IMG/VR virus record: IMGVR_UViG_3300035137_000026
Location: 1 to 64,000 of that record
Source: a virus
DNA: 64,000 nt
Strand: one strand, 5' to 3'
The position numbers and the translations under genes are program-made. Position 1 is the first letter of the stretch; each line of letters begins with the position of its first letter. The notes below the pieces were generated by a model that saw only the letters and a program-made list of their open reading frames with translations, made no database searches and was not told where the DNA came from. This document shows positions 15,647 through 23,402 of this stretch, in pieces.

Positions 15647-16349
15647 TGGGACCACCGAATACGATTTCACCGTATGGGGTGTCGACCATCGCCCAGCCGA
15701 GTTCGTTCGGCCCGGTCGGTATAGCCACGGCCAGCCCGTGCAGGTATGCATCACGGAGCCCGCGGGACAAGATATTCTCAGGAAAATCAACCCACCCTCT
15801 CCGCGATGCATAATACACCGTGAGGGCGGACCTGGCGGACCAGGCGGACCTGGCGTCCGAAAACTTTTTCAGTTTCCACTCCAACTCGCGGGCCGTCAGG
15901 GCCTCGCGTAAACCCTCCTCCACGGCTGCCGCGTCATGGATCGGTCGCCCGAGTGCTGTGTGCCACGCGAGCTGCTCATCGACTAGCTCTTCAGAAAGAT
16001 CTCCCGCGCGAAAAACATTCCGCGTCAGATCCTCTATTGACGATCGTAAATCTGCGATCTCTCTCGTGACCACCCATGTCGCCGCACGGAGTTTGTTTCC
16101 GCGCTCAACAACCCCGTGACGTGGTGCCTCGACGGCAAATAGCCTCGAGGGCCAACCGTCCGGCCACAGCCCTGCGATGCGCAACGCATCGGACGCATGC
16201 GCGCATGCATTCCAACCTGCACCGCACTCTGCATCGCCACTATCTACCGGCACTACTGGCAGCTGGTACGGCGTGATCCCATCCCAGACTGGCCGCCCTC
16301 TCTGGATCGGTGATCGCAGATCATGCGTGAATACTTTGTGAGCTTTCAT
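15636..16349 (-). CDS. Phage cargo protein, MKAxKVF family
   Basis: 237 aa beginning MKAHKVFTHDLRSP with WNACAHASDAL, the pattern of a common phage family that starts MKAYKVFN and has an Asn/His-Ala-Cys segment. Much higher G+C and different codon use than flanking genes, so probably acquired recently. Function unknown. Confidence 0.7.
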   Translation of the reverse strand: MKAHKVFTHDLRSPIQRGRPVWDGITPYQLPVVPVDSGDAECGAGWNACAHASDALRIAGLWPDGWPSRLFAVEAPRHGVVERGNKLRAATWVVTREIADLRSSIEDLTRNVFRAGDLSEELVDEQLAWHTALGRPIHDAAAVEEGLREALTARELEWKLKKFSDARSAWSARSALTVYYASRRGWVDFPENILSRGLRDAYLHGLAVAIPTGPNELGWAMVDTPYGEIVFGGPNGD

Positions 16350-16373
16350 TCCTGTTTAATTAACCTCATTCTA

Positions 16374-16652
16374 TTACTTCTTACAGTCTGTTGTCTTCAT
16401 GGATACTCCACCATATTCATCGTAATTTTCACCTGTTGCTAGTAACGTTGGAGTTTGACTGGGCCACTCAAGCCATAGATGAGTAATTCTACAGACAACT
16501 GGATCCTCACTCTCTACGTAAGGAGACCAGACTTCATCTCCTACTTTCAACACTTTACCATTATGGTCTTTGAATAGAAGAGCTTTATCACCTTTTAGTT
16601 GCTGGAGTTCTAGCTCTAGCTCTTTGATCCGTTGTTCTTTATTTCTATTCAT
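16374..16652 (-). CDS. Hypothetical protein, 92 aa
   Basis: Starts MNRNKEQRIKELELELQQLKGDK (short coiled coil) followed by a beta-rich part (GKVLKVGDEVWSPYV). The start was chosen downstream of the tRNA-like element. Confidence 0.6.
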   Translation of the reverse strand: MNRNKEQRIKELELELQQLKGDKALLFKDHNGKVLKVGDEVWSPYVESEDPVVCRITHLWLEWPSQTPTLLATGENYDEYGGVSMKTTDCKK

Positions 16653-16655
16653 TTG

Positions 16656-16788
16656 TGTTCCTGCTAAAAGTTGAACTCGTTTCTTTGGGATTGAAAGCCC
16701 TAGTCTGTCCACACAGTCACGCTCTCATGTATTTCTGCGTGGCAGTTACACATAGTATCTATCAAGCCTTCCATTGAGCTACAGGAGC
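16656..16788 (-). ncRNA. tRNA-Glu(TTC)-like gene with extra segments
   Basis: Acceptor GCTCCTG/CAGGAAC (one C-A mismatch), D-stem GCTC/GAGC, anticodon-like arm TAGGG-CTTTCAA-TCCCA (TTC), T-loop TTCAACT. The D-loop is over 50 nt and a further 18 nt hairpin precedes the anticodon stem, giving 133 nt in all. An interrupted tRNA is likely. Confidence 0.4.
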
Positions 16789-17240
16789 TAAAGTCCTAGT
16801 TGTCTTGTAATCCTCTCTAGCTCCTCTAGGCCGGAGAGGTTTCTAATAGCATCCTCGAATCCCTCTGGCAGATTCAATTTGAACCCTTTGTCTAGCATGG
16901 CTCTCAGTGTGCTAATGAGGTTGTTGCCTATGCCTGACTCTTCGAAGACCGTAGTCTTTTCTGCATCATTGAGAGTTCCATCATTATGCTGGATGAGTAA
17001 CTCTATCCAGAGTTTGGCAAACTCTTCTGATGAGAGGCCCAGTGGTCCGGCTCCGAAGGTCATGGTTTTGCCCTGTGCCTCTAGCTTCACAGCCACGCCA
17101 GTTTTGCCTTCTTTATCTATGCACTGGACTACATAGATATCCTCGTAGTCAAAGCCTATCTTGCCTAGGAAGTAGTGTATGGCCAAGACTTCCCTTGCTG
17201 TTCTCTCGGCTGACTCTATTGGTGTTAGCTCCTTTGGCAT
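16788..17240 (-). CDS. Hypothetical protein, 150 aa
   Basis: Mixed alpha/beta acidic protein with no recognised motif. Directly follows the upstream TAG. Confidence 0.65.
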   Translation of the reverse strand: MPKELTPIESAERTAREVLAIHYFLGKIGFDYEDIYVVQCIDKEGKTGVAVKLEAQGKTMTFGAGPLGLSSEEFAKLWIELLIQHNDGTLNDAEKTTVFEESGIGNNLISTLRAMLDKGFKLNLPEGFEDAIRNLSGLEELERITRQLGL

Positions 17241-17555
17241 CTAGAACCTCGACACGCTGGGAGTATCCTGTGGATTTCCGGGACCGGGATCTTTTACCTT
17301 GGCTTTGTCGTTCTGGAGTTTGCCTTCTACTACCTTTTGTAGTTTCGGCGATGGATTGCCGGTTACCATAACTCTTGTGATGTCGAAGTACTGGGAGTCC
17401 TGAATTTTCCCATCCTTGTCTAGCTTGGTGGGCCTAATATCTACTTGGTCGCATCCTGTTAGCTACTCGAGCTTGCAGCATATAATGCCCTTAAAACCTG
17501 TCACTACATCATATGCTAGTGCGCCCATTGGAAAGTCGTCTAGCTTTGTGCCCAT
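17241..17555 (-). CDS. Phage protein interrupted by TAG
   Basis: MGTKLDDFPMGALAYDVVTGFKGI...CKLE, TAG 17463-17465, then LTGCDQVDIRPTKLDKDGKIQ...SVSRF to a stop abutting the next ATG. In related proteins an aromatic residue stands where the TAG is (E-Y/W-LTGC). Confidence 0.6.
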
Positions 17556-17580
17556 CTTGTACTTTACCTTTCTTTGCTAG

Positions 17581-17654
17581 CAGGAGCAGCAGAATTTGAA
17601 CCTGCAACACCCGGATTTGGAATCCGGTGCTCTACCAATTCGAGCTATACTCCT
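17581..17654 (-). tRNA. tRNA-Trp(CCA)
   Basis: Acceptor AGGAGTA/TGCTCCT, D-arm GCTC/GAGC, stem CCGGA/TCCGG with loop TTCCAAA, T-arm GCAGG-TTCAAAT-TCTGC, discriminator G. Confidence 0.95.
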
Positions 17655-17658
17655 AAAT

Positions 17659-17783
17659 GGGGAAGCAAGGACTTGTTGCGCCGATTATGAGTACAGGGCC
17701 TTGCATAATGCGACTCTGTCGGCATTGCCTGCTTATACCAACCCTGATGAGCAGGTTGCTTATTATTTCCACCTTGCTACCCC
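17659..17783 (-). ncRNA. Long structured RNA, 12-bp terminal stem
   Basis: GGGGTAGCAAGG pairs with CCTTGCTTCCCC (one mismatch). Inside are AACCTG-CTCAT-CAGGGTT, GCCGA/TCGGC and GAGT/ACTC stems. It lies between tRNA-Trp and tRNA-Gly and has no coding potential. Strand inferred. Confidence 0.45.
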
Positions 17784-17806
17784 TTAAGGGACTGATCAGG
17801 TCTCGA

Positions 17807-17879
17807 AGCATCCAATGAGATTTAAACTCATGTTTCCAGTGTGGCAAGCCAGCGCACTAACCAACTGTGCTATAGATAC
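17807..17879 (-). tRNA. tRNA-Gly(GCC)
   Basis: Acceptor GTATCTA/TGGATGC, D-arm GCAC/GTGC, loop TTGCCAC, T-arm ATGAG-TTTAAAT-CTCAT. The anticodon stem CTGGC/ACTGG contains a C-A mismatch. Confidence 0.85.
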
Positions 17880-18008
17880 TAAAACCTGGAGATCGTTGTG
17901 TTGTAATATAGAGCACATGATCTTGGGCGTCCCATGGCTGCCAGGTCAACCATACCGCCTTATTTTCCACTCTGCCTGGCGGCAAGCACAGAGTGTCCCT
18001 AGGGAGGG

Positions 18009-18224
18009 CTAAAAGTTATCCGACTGGATATAGCTGGTAATAAAGTGAGCTGGTTTCATAACCTGTAGGTCATACTGATTTCCTCTATTGGCAATGACGT
18101 AGTCTCCTCGTGAGATAGGAGTGCTACCATCAATAGTATAATTGCCGTCAGAAGCCTTAGTCGGTCCTTTGCTAATAGATAGAGCTTCTTGTTGTGTCGT
18201 TAGCTGGGATGTGAGTCAATCCAT
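18009..18224 (-). CDS. Phage protein with TGA at codon 3
   Basis: ATG GAT TGA then 68 intact codons (LTSQLTTQQEALSISKGP, STPISRGDYVIANRGNQYD) to TAG 18009. No other start suits the frame. Reads as MDWLTS... if TGA is Trp. Overlaps the upstream gene by 25 nt. Confidence 0.5.
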
Positions 18225-18523
18225 GCTGAGTCATCCAGACGCATAGCAAAAACTTTGTTTCCTTGCTGTGTCTCTAGCAGACGAAGAGTTTTTTCCTCTT
18301 CATCAGTTCTGTTAGGTTTCTTTCTCAGATCGAAAAGCTGCTTGGATACGTAGCATTGGGCCTGGCCAGCATGCTGAGCCATGGCGAAGATCTGTCTCAT
18401 GTCTGTTGCGTTAATATTCTTACTCATTCTATTTGGATCAAAGGCTAGATATACAGTTTTGTGCCCACCATAGTGTGTATTATTTGGTACTCTTATTTCT
18501 CTTGTGAATCTAGCTAAACGCAT
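18200..18523 (-). CDS. Hypothetical protein, 107 aa
   Basis: Soluble mixed protein, no recognised motif. Confidence 0.6.
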   Translation of the reverse strand: MRLARFTREIRVPNNTHYGGHKTVYLAFDPNRMSKNINATDMRQIFAMAQHAGQAQCYVSKQLFDLRKKPNRTDEEEKTLRLLETQQGNKVFAMRLDDSAWIDSHPS

Positions 18524-18545
18524 TACTCGGATGCTCCATTAGGTT

Positions 18546-18776
18546 TTAATCTGTGATATTAGTTGGTCGTAAGATGAGCCAGTCTCCAACAATAGCTGTG
18601 CTGTTTATTCCCTCTGCACGGTGTCCACAGTTCCGACACCAATCTGTCTTTGCTGGATTTTCTTTGCTTCTTTCCGCTGGATCCACATACTGAAGACATG
18701 AATAACAAAAGTGACCGCCGATAAGACTTCCGAATTTGCTTGTGTCACCGTAATGATGTTGTTTGGCACTGTTCAT
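18546..18776 (-). CDS. Zinc-ribbon protein, 76 aa
   Basis: HFCYSCLQYVD...DWCRNCGHRAEG four-Cys ribbon. Confidence 0.65.
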   Translation of the reverse strand: MNSAKQHHYGDTSKFGSLIGGHFCYSCLQYVDPAERSKENPAKTDWCRNCGHRAEGINSTAIVGDWLILRPTNITD

Positions 18777-18799
18777 TATTCTTCTTATACTATAAGTTA

Positions 18800-18884
18800 T
18801 GGGGCAGGGTGGACTTGAACCACCAGGACCACTAGGGCCACGGGTTTACAGCCCGTTCTGCTACCAATTACAGGTTACTGCCCC
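18800..18884 (-). tRNA. tRNA-Tyr(GTA)
   Basis: Class II: acceptor GGGGCAG/CTGCCCC, stem ACGGG/CCCGT with loop CTGTAAA, long variable arm, T-loop TTCAAGT, discriminator A. Confidence 0.95.
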
Positions 18885-19195
18885 TACTCTACCTTTATTA
18901 CTTTACCAAAAATATTTCTTCTACTTGTCCAGCTATTGATGCGTCCTCGATTGCTACCGATTTGGAATCTATCTTTGGTTACCTTAAGTATTTTATGTAG
19001 GTAATGTTTTCCGTTAACTTTGTAGAGTACTGCGTCACCAATAGACAGCGAGGTTATGTTTGTCACAGGGACCACTGTTACTAGATCACGATGGTTGATC
19101 ATTCCGGTCATACTAGTGCCACTTGGGCGAAACTTTACAACCTCGCCGTTCTTCAGTTGTTCTATTTGTTGCTTAAACATGTTTTCAAAGAGCAA
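18884..19195 (-). CDS. S24/S26 peptidase-like protein
   Basis: 103 aa. RPSGTSMTGMINHRDLVTVVPV has the SM serine of signal peptidase I and LexA-type folds, followed by GDAVLYKVNGKHYLHKIL. The general-base Lys is not obvious, so it may be a small regulator or an inactive form. Confidence 0.6.
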   Translation of the reverse strand: MLFENMFKQQIEQLKNGEVVKFRPSGTSMTGMINHRDLVTVVPVTNITSLSIGDAVLYKVNGKHYLHKILKVTKDRFQIGSNRGRINSWTSRRNIFGKVIKVE

Positions 19196-19234
19196 GTCTT
19201 TATAATAGACACAGTTCTATCGAAGATGCAAGAT

Positions 19235-19639
19235 CTATTTGTCTCGGTTAGGTCTACGTTTAACTACTCTAACTAAGGTTGCTTTTGTCGCGACGACGGA
19301 AGATAGCTTACAGAAGTCTCCGATGGCGACAATGTCCTCTGGCTGTATTTCAACTTCCCATACTTTTCCTGAGGGTCCTATTGCATTTTTTCTGTCATTG
19401 AAAGCATGGTCTTTGTTTAAGAAGAAGTGAAATCCCTTTTCTACTTCTTGAAGGATTCTCTCATGGTTACTTATCTTGGTGCTTATTCTATTAGATTTAT
19501 TCTCTCCTACTTCCCATTTTGAATGCAGATACAATGATCTCATATTATCTAGCAAAATTTTATAGGCCCTGATAGGTTTCGTTCTATTTTTAAGTCGCCT
19601 TGTTGCCTTAACATAGTCATCTTTTAGTACTAAACACAT
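19235..19639 (-). CDS. Hypothetical protein, 134 aa
   Basis: Contains WEVEIQPEDIVAIGDFCK, a segment common in small phage proteins of unknown role. Confidence 0.6.
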   Translation of the reverse strand: MCLVLKDDYVKATRRLKNRTKPIRAYKILLDNMRSLYLHSKWEVGENKSNRISTKISNHERILQEVEKGFHFFLNKDHAFNDRKNAIGPSGKVWEVEIQPEDIVAIGDFCKLSSVVATKATLVRVVKRRPNRDK

Positions 19640-19641
19640 CT

Positions 19642-20160
19642 TTATCTCCCGGCAAAAAATCCTATTAATACTCCACCAGCTAGCGCAACTATTCCTACGC
19701 TGCCTGACACAAATATAATCTTTAGTGTATTTTTTCTCTTTAGCTTTGGGATCTCTTTTCTCTCCTGGTTAAAGAGATCATATGCATGGTCCCTATCTTC
19801 CTTAAGATCGGCAATATTGTCATCCTTCAGGTTGAGGCGAAGTTGACAGCCCTCTAAGCGTACTTCGAAGGCAGCCTCTAGCTCTGACTCGGCTATATAG
19901 TTGTCGGCCCAGAGGGTGTAGCCTGTGAAGATCTTTAACAGGGTGCCATATCCTTCGATTGTAAACGCAAACAGGGTAGTACCCTGGCGGCTAATCTCCA
20001 GAGGTTTAGGCATCTCTAGGTCTAGTGGTGGTATCTTGAGGCTTAGCTCTTCTTTGGCTGGTGACATTAAGTTCTGAGCGGATGCGTTCAAGCTCGCTAG
20101 TGTTATTAGCAGCAACGGCAGCATTAATGCGGTTAACAGTCTTGGCAGCTTCTTGCTCAT
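19642..20160 (-). CDS. Secreted/membrane protein, candidate outer spanin partner
   Basis: 172 aa with an N-terminal signal (LMLPLLLITLASLNASA), a coiled-coil middle and a C-terminal TM (IIFVSGSVGIVALAGGVLIGFF). Its start lies 155 nt inside the preceding reading frame, an arrangement typical of embedded Rz1-like genes, although it has no lipobox. Confidence 0.5.
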   Translation of the reverse strand: MSKKLPRLLTALMLPLLLITLASLNASAQNLMSPAKEELSLKIPPLDLEMPKPLEISRQGTTLFAFTIEGYGTLLKIFTGYTLWADNYIAESELEAAFEVRLEGCQLRLNLKDDNIADLKEDRDHAYDLFNQERKEIPKLKRKNTLKIIFVSGSVGIVALAGGVLIGFFAGR

Positions 20161-20449
20161 GAGCTTCTATCTCTTCCTGGAGTCCCTTCTGGGTCTCTAC
20201 CAGTTGTTTGTCTCTCTTCTCGAGTAACTTATCAGTCTTCTCTCTCTTCTCAATCTGGCGGTCGACATAGTCTCGGTGATGCTTGACAGTACCCTCAAAC
20301 TTCTTAGAGTCAGACTTGGGTACAAACATAAACAGAACTAAAAGTACAATGCCAACTACTAGGGGTAGGAATAGAAGTGCTTTCTGCCACCATTTGAGGG
20401 CCTTAAACTTATTCCATAGGATCTTTAGGCGTTTCACCAGCTTCACCAA
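20006..20449 (-). CDS. Candidate inner-membrane spanin (Rz-like)
   Basis: 147 aa: one N-terminal TM (ALLFLPLVVGIVLLVLFMFV) followed by a long periplasmic coiled coil. That and the overlapped downstream gene fit an i-spanin, but family identity is not proven. Confidence 0.5.
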   Translation of the reverse strand: MVKLVKRLKILWNKFKALKWWQKALLFLPLVVGIVLLVLFMFVPKSDSKKFEGTVKHHRDYVDRQIEKREKTDKLLEKRDKQLVETQKGLQEEIEAHEQEAAKTVNRINAAVAANNTSELERIRSELNVTSQRRAKPQDTTTRPRDA

Positions 20450-20684
20450 TTCCCTTCAGTGTGGTAACACCCCCGATGAACTTATCTATGTCGCCTTGCT
20501 TACCAATATAGCTGACAGCAAGGAATGCAATGGCAAAGATGCCAATGCACATAAAGAGGGCAATGGCCCAACCGAAGACCTGTGTCTTGAGGGCAAAGAT
20601 TAGGACACTTGCCAGAACAAGCAAGGCAAAGAAGAATGCAATAAACTTCTTTGATTTCAATGGGGTTTTATTGAGTAGTGACAT
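20409..20684 (-). CDS. Membrane protein, candidate holin
   Basis: 91 aa with two to three hydrophobic helices (FIAFFFALLVLASVLIFAL, WAIALFMCIGIFAIAFLAVSYI). It precedes the spanin-like genes, as a holin would. Confidence 0.5.
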   Translation of the reverse strand: MSLLNKTPLKSKKFIAFFFALLVLASVLIFALKTQVFGWAIALFMCIGIFAIAFLAVSYIGKQGDIDKFIGGVTTLKGIGEAGETPKDPME

Positions 20685-20734
20685 ACACAACATCTCCTGT
20701 CTATATAGTACGATAGAAGGTATTGGTGATGCAA

Positions 20735-21064
20735 CTACAGGTACTGGATGTCCTGCTCTGACCTGGCGTCCATACCCGCTTTGTGCGCCCAGCCAAAGAA
20801 GATGAATTCCCCGTCTTCTAAGTCGAGGCAGCTGGCTGGCTCATCAACCGATCTAACACTCTCAAGCTCGAGTTGTTCTCTTGCCCAATCAAATGGATTT
20901 TTCTCTTTCACAGGAAATCTCACCATTCTGTATGCTGCCTTGTCTGCTATAGTTCCAGTTTTTCCGCTGACACTATGATCTGCTTGTGCCTGGCATACAG
21001 CTCTGTGGAATGCGTGGTCTGCATTATTACCGCATTCACTTACGATAAACGAAACTAAGCCCAT
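20735..21064 (-). CDS. Hypothetical protein, 109 aa
   Basis: Soluble, acidic C-terminal half; no recognised motif. Confidence 0.6.
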   Translation of the reverse strand: MGLVSFIVSECGNNADHAFHRAVCQAQADHSVSGKTGTIADKAAYRMVRFPVKEKNPFDWAREQLELESVRSVDEPASCLDLEDGEFIFFGWAHKAGMDARSEQDIQYL

Positions 21065-21199
21065 ACGAAACTCCCGGCTTACGTCACCTCTGTGAGGCAG
21101 CTCGAAATACAGCTAAATTGCAAAATTTGTACAAAAACCAAAAATCTGCAAATCTGCGCAAAAATTTCTTCCGATTTCGGCCTATATAGGAAATTTTGC

Positions 21200-21508
21200 T
21201 CAATCTAGCTTAATTGGCCCATTTCCCTCTTCAGCAGCCATTTCTGGCGTTATGAATGTAATGATAGTTTTGCGGGATTTATCGTATATGGCGATTGCGG
21301 TAATTCCGCTGGTTTTGACTTCAAAAACGGAAACACGATTTGACTGTTTTTCGATGAATTTGGCTCTTCCGCTCTGAATTTGTCTTACCAGCTCATCGTA
21401 TTCATGATTTGTGAGTTCTTTGGGGAATCTTTGTGCAAACCGGCGTATAGCATGCCTTCTTTCTGCTTTGGTTTTGCTACGCTGTCTAAAGAGGTTCCAC
21501 CTGTGCAT
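21200..21508 (-). CDS. Phage protein, 102 aa
   Basis: Starts MHRWNLFRQRSK with GGAAGG upstream; includes FIEKQSNRVSVFEV and IAIYDKSRKTIITFIT, a segment frequent in small phage proteins. A longer frame upstream is only translated tRNA. Confidence 0.65.
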   Translation of the reverse strand: MHRWNLFRQRSKTKAERRHAIRRFAQRFPKELTNHEYDELVRQIQSGRAKFIEKQSNRVSVFEVKTSGITAIAIYDKSRKTIITFITPEMAAEEGNGPIKLD

Positions 21509-21523
21509 CGCCCTGCCTTCCTG

Positions 21524-21607
21524 TAGCCGGAGAGGGAATCGAACCCTCATGCCCTTGCGGGCACCAAGTTTTAAGTCTGGCGTGTATACCAGTTCCACCA
21601 TCCGGCC
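21524..21607 (-). tRNA. tRNA-Leu(TAA)
   Basis: Class II: acceptor GGCCGGA/TCCGGCT, D-arm GTGG...CAC, loop CTTAAAA, long variable arm, T-arm GAGGG-TTCGATT-CCCTC, discriminator A. One A-C mismatch in the anticodon stem. Confidence 0.92.
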
Positions 21608-21610
21608 AAA

Positions 21611-22264
21611 TTATGTAGCTACTTGTTCCTCCTCTTCGGAGGTGCCACTTTGGTCAGCTATTACTGACAGCCGCTTCGGCGATATTATATCGTCGTCTTG
21701 AACCAGACGACCGCTGACTAAGCTACTAAGATGCAACCCCCACAATCGATCCCGACCGATTTGGCCCGCTAGCTTGTCAGAGAGCTTTTGGGGAATTTTG
21801 CCTACACAGCAGGGCATCATAACAAGCATTTCGGCTTTGGTGGTACTATACAGTTTTGCGATCCTCTCGGCTAGCCCCTGGCATGCATGGACTGCTGTAA
21901 GGATTACAGGCCCGTCTATCTGGTCAATGGATTTGCTAATACTCTTGTCGTATATATCGTGGTGTAGGTACGTAAACCTTCTAACTTCGTGCCACGGCCT
22001 GCTTCTGGGTCTCTTGTCAATGGCGTAGTTCCACTTCGATGGCAGCATAAATGCTGAAATCAGGGGAACTAAGGCATTTCCCGAGCAAAGGTCTATGACA
22101 GTGTAATCCATCGGTCGCTTAAGCAGCTTTGGTTTGATCCGGCGAATTACAGACATGGCCTCACTGATTTCTTTGGTAAATTTGTTTACAGGATGTGCAA
22201 CTTTAATAACATCAGCTGCACATCGGAATGATAGGAATTGGTCGATATATCTCAAGTGGGACAT
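21611..22264 (-). CDS. Class I SAM-dependent methyltransferase (TRM13/METTL25-like)
   Basis: 217 aa. VIDLCSGNALVPLISAF is the SAM-binding motif I, AIDKRPR the motif II acidic strand, and MMPCCVGKIP the PCC-type motif of TRM13/METTL25 relatives. TRM13 methylates tRNA acceptor stems, so a tRNA target is plausible but inferred. Confidence 0.65.
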   Translation of the reverse strand: MSHLRYIDQFLSFRCAADVIKVAHPVNKFTKEISEAMSVIRRIKPKLLKRPMDYTVIDLCSGNALVPLISAFMLPSKWNYAIDKRPRSRPWHEVRRFTYLHHDIYDKSISKSIDQIDGPVILTAVHACQGLAERIAKLYSTTKAEMLVMMPCCVGKIPQKLSDKLAGQIGRDRLWGLHLSSLVSGRLVQDDDIISPKRLSVIADQSGTSEEEEQVAT

Positions 22265-22361
22265 ACTATCTGCTTTCTGTATTTAGCAGGATGCTCAATA
22301 CTGCTACTGTAACTGCTACTAGAGCAATCCGGAGTTTCTGTACATTGGCGGCGGCTCCAAA

Positions 22362-22416
22362 GCCACGTGAGCAGTTTAGGCATTGAGGATGGCTGCTTCT
22401 AAGCCAACCTCCTGGT
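22362..22416 (-). ncRNA. 23S rRNA GTPase-associated-centre mimic, compact copy
   Basis: Begins ACCAGGAGGTTGGCTTAGAA and goes on GCAGCCATCC, identical (from memory) to a common bacterial 23S helix 42-43 sequence, including the invariant loop TTAGAAGC. The second hairpin is shorter, ending CTGCTCACGTGG against the rRNA GCTCACTGG. It starts 9 nt after tRNA-Leu(TAG), so may be processed from the same transcript. Confidence 0.7.
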
Positions 22417-22424
22417 TGTCTTAG

Positions 22425-22508
22425 TGCGACCGGAGAGATTCAAACTCTCAAGCCAATAAGGGCACTAGGTTCTAAGCCTAGTGTGTATACCAGCTCCACT
22501 ACGGTCGC
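22425..22508 (-). tRNA. tRNA-Leu(TAG)
   Basis: Class II: acceptor GCGACCG/CGGTCGC, stem CTAGG/CCTAG with loop CTTAGAA, T-arm GAGAG-TTTGAAT-CTCTC, discriminator A. Confidence 0.95.
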
Positions 22509-22738
22509 TTATTTGCCGTAAAGCTCTAGTACTTGGCTCTTACATTTGGAAATAGACTGAGAGATTACGCATTTATTAAAGTAGGTCTTGCATTCTATAG
22601 GCTTTGCTTCATGTACTTGATAATAGCTGCTTCCCTATTCAGCCTAAAAGTACGTAGGGTGTTGAATGTAAGGATACAGACTCCTATTATTATGGCTAAC
22701 TAAACAAAGACATAGATGATTATTGTTGACCTTGTCAT
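22509..22738 (-). pseudogene. Small membrane protein with TAG and frameshift
   Basis: MTRSTIIIYVFV, TAG 22700-22702, LAIIIGVCILTFNTLRTFRL..., then a one-base shift near 22612 into EAKPIECKTYFNKCVISQSI and a stop at 22509. Looks like one TM anchor plus a Cys-containing domain. Confidence 0.45.
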
Positions 22739-22749
22739 CTTTGCTTTTG

Positions 22750-22820
22750 TAGGCCCGCTCGGAATCGAACCGAGACCACCGATTTATGAGAACGGCGCTC
22801 GACCGTCGAGCCACGGGCCT
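22750..22820 (-). tRNA. tRNA-Met(CAT), third CAT tRNA
   Basis: Acceptor AGGCCCG/CGGGCCT, D-arm GCTC-GACGGTC-GAGC, loop CTCATAA, T-arm CTCGG-TTCGATT-CCGAG, discriminator A. Initiator, elongator and Ile2 cannot be separated. Confidence 0.9.
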
Positions 22821-22995
22821 ATCTCTTATCGTTGTATTTCCAGACCTGAGGGTTGTTCTTAAGGTTAAATTTGTAGAGGATGCCGCCACACATTGGGCAG
22901 AAATGCTCTAGCATCTTAGGAGGCTCATCATCAAAGAGATCCTCTTCCTCATAAGGGCAATCCTCATTATCACACTTAAAATTCACTAGCTTCAT
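22819..22995 (-). CDS. Zinc-ribbon protein, 58 aa
   Basis: KCDNEDCPYEEE...EHFCPMCGGILYKF, four-Cys ribbon. 4-bp overlap with the kinase-like gene. Confidence 0.65.
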   Translation of the reverse strand: MKLVNFKCDNEDCPYEEEDLFDDEPPKMLEHFCPMCGGILYKFNLKNNPQVWKYNDKR

Positions 22996-23402
22996 TGTGG
23001 GCACCATTGAGTATCAACAATGTAGATGTTGCCTTTGGTATCCTTCCGTAGGTTTTTGTCCCACAGGTCCCACAGTATATGACCTTTGAGTCTTTTCCTC
23101 AAGACTTTTGCATCCCTGTGGTCTGCTTTAATTGGGATATATCGCTTTAGTAGGCCCTTGGTCTTCTTAAGATGACCATCCTTCCAATACTCTACGTCTA
23201 CTACCTTGAGAACTGGGAGGCAGAGTTCGTGCTTACTGCTGCCCGTGATCTCATCTCTAATTATATATTCTTGATCCCACTCAGCATGGAAGACTTTAAC
23301 TACCCTGCGAGGTGAAATCCTATAGACGGTACCGAATGATCCGACTCCGATTATTTGTCGTGCTTTTAGACGAATAGGTTTTGGCATGGTTACATACTTC
23401 AT
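22992..23402 (-). CDS. Miniature protein-kinase-like protein
   Basis: 136 aa. IIGVGSFGTVYRISPRRVVKVFH gives a glycine-rich loop and the VxK-like ATP-binding lysine. ILWDLWDKNLRKDTKGNIYIVDTQ gives an HxDxHxxN...VD-like catalytic and metal region. The rest of a kinase is missing, so it is either a minimal phage kinase or a degenerate one. Confidence 0.55.
   Translation of the reverse strand: MKYVTMPKPIRLKARQIIGVGSFGTVYRISPRRVVKVFHAEWDQEYIIRDEITGSSKHELCLPVLKVVDVEYWKDGHLKKTKGLLKRYIPIKADHRDAKVLRKRLKGHILWDLWDKNLRKDTKGNIYIVDTQWCPQ

Noticed and set aside
21509-21601. N-terminal extension MVELVYTPDLKLGARKG of the gene at 21200
   Set aside because: It is tRNA-Leu(TAA) translated; the real start with GGAAGG is at 21508.
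22265-22424. Frame through the compact GAC element reading PGGWLRSSHPQCLNC and a hydrophobic tail
   Set aside because: It has no start codon, and the first part is a translation of rRNA-like sequence, a known source of false proteins.
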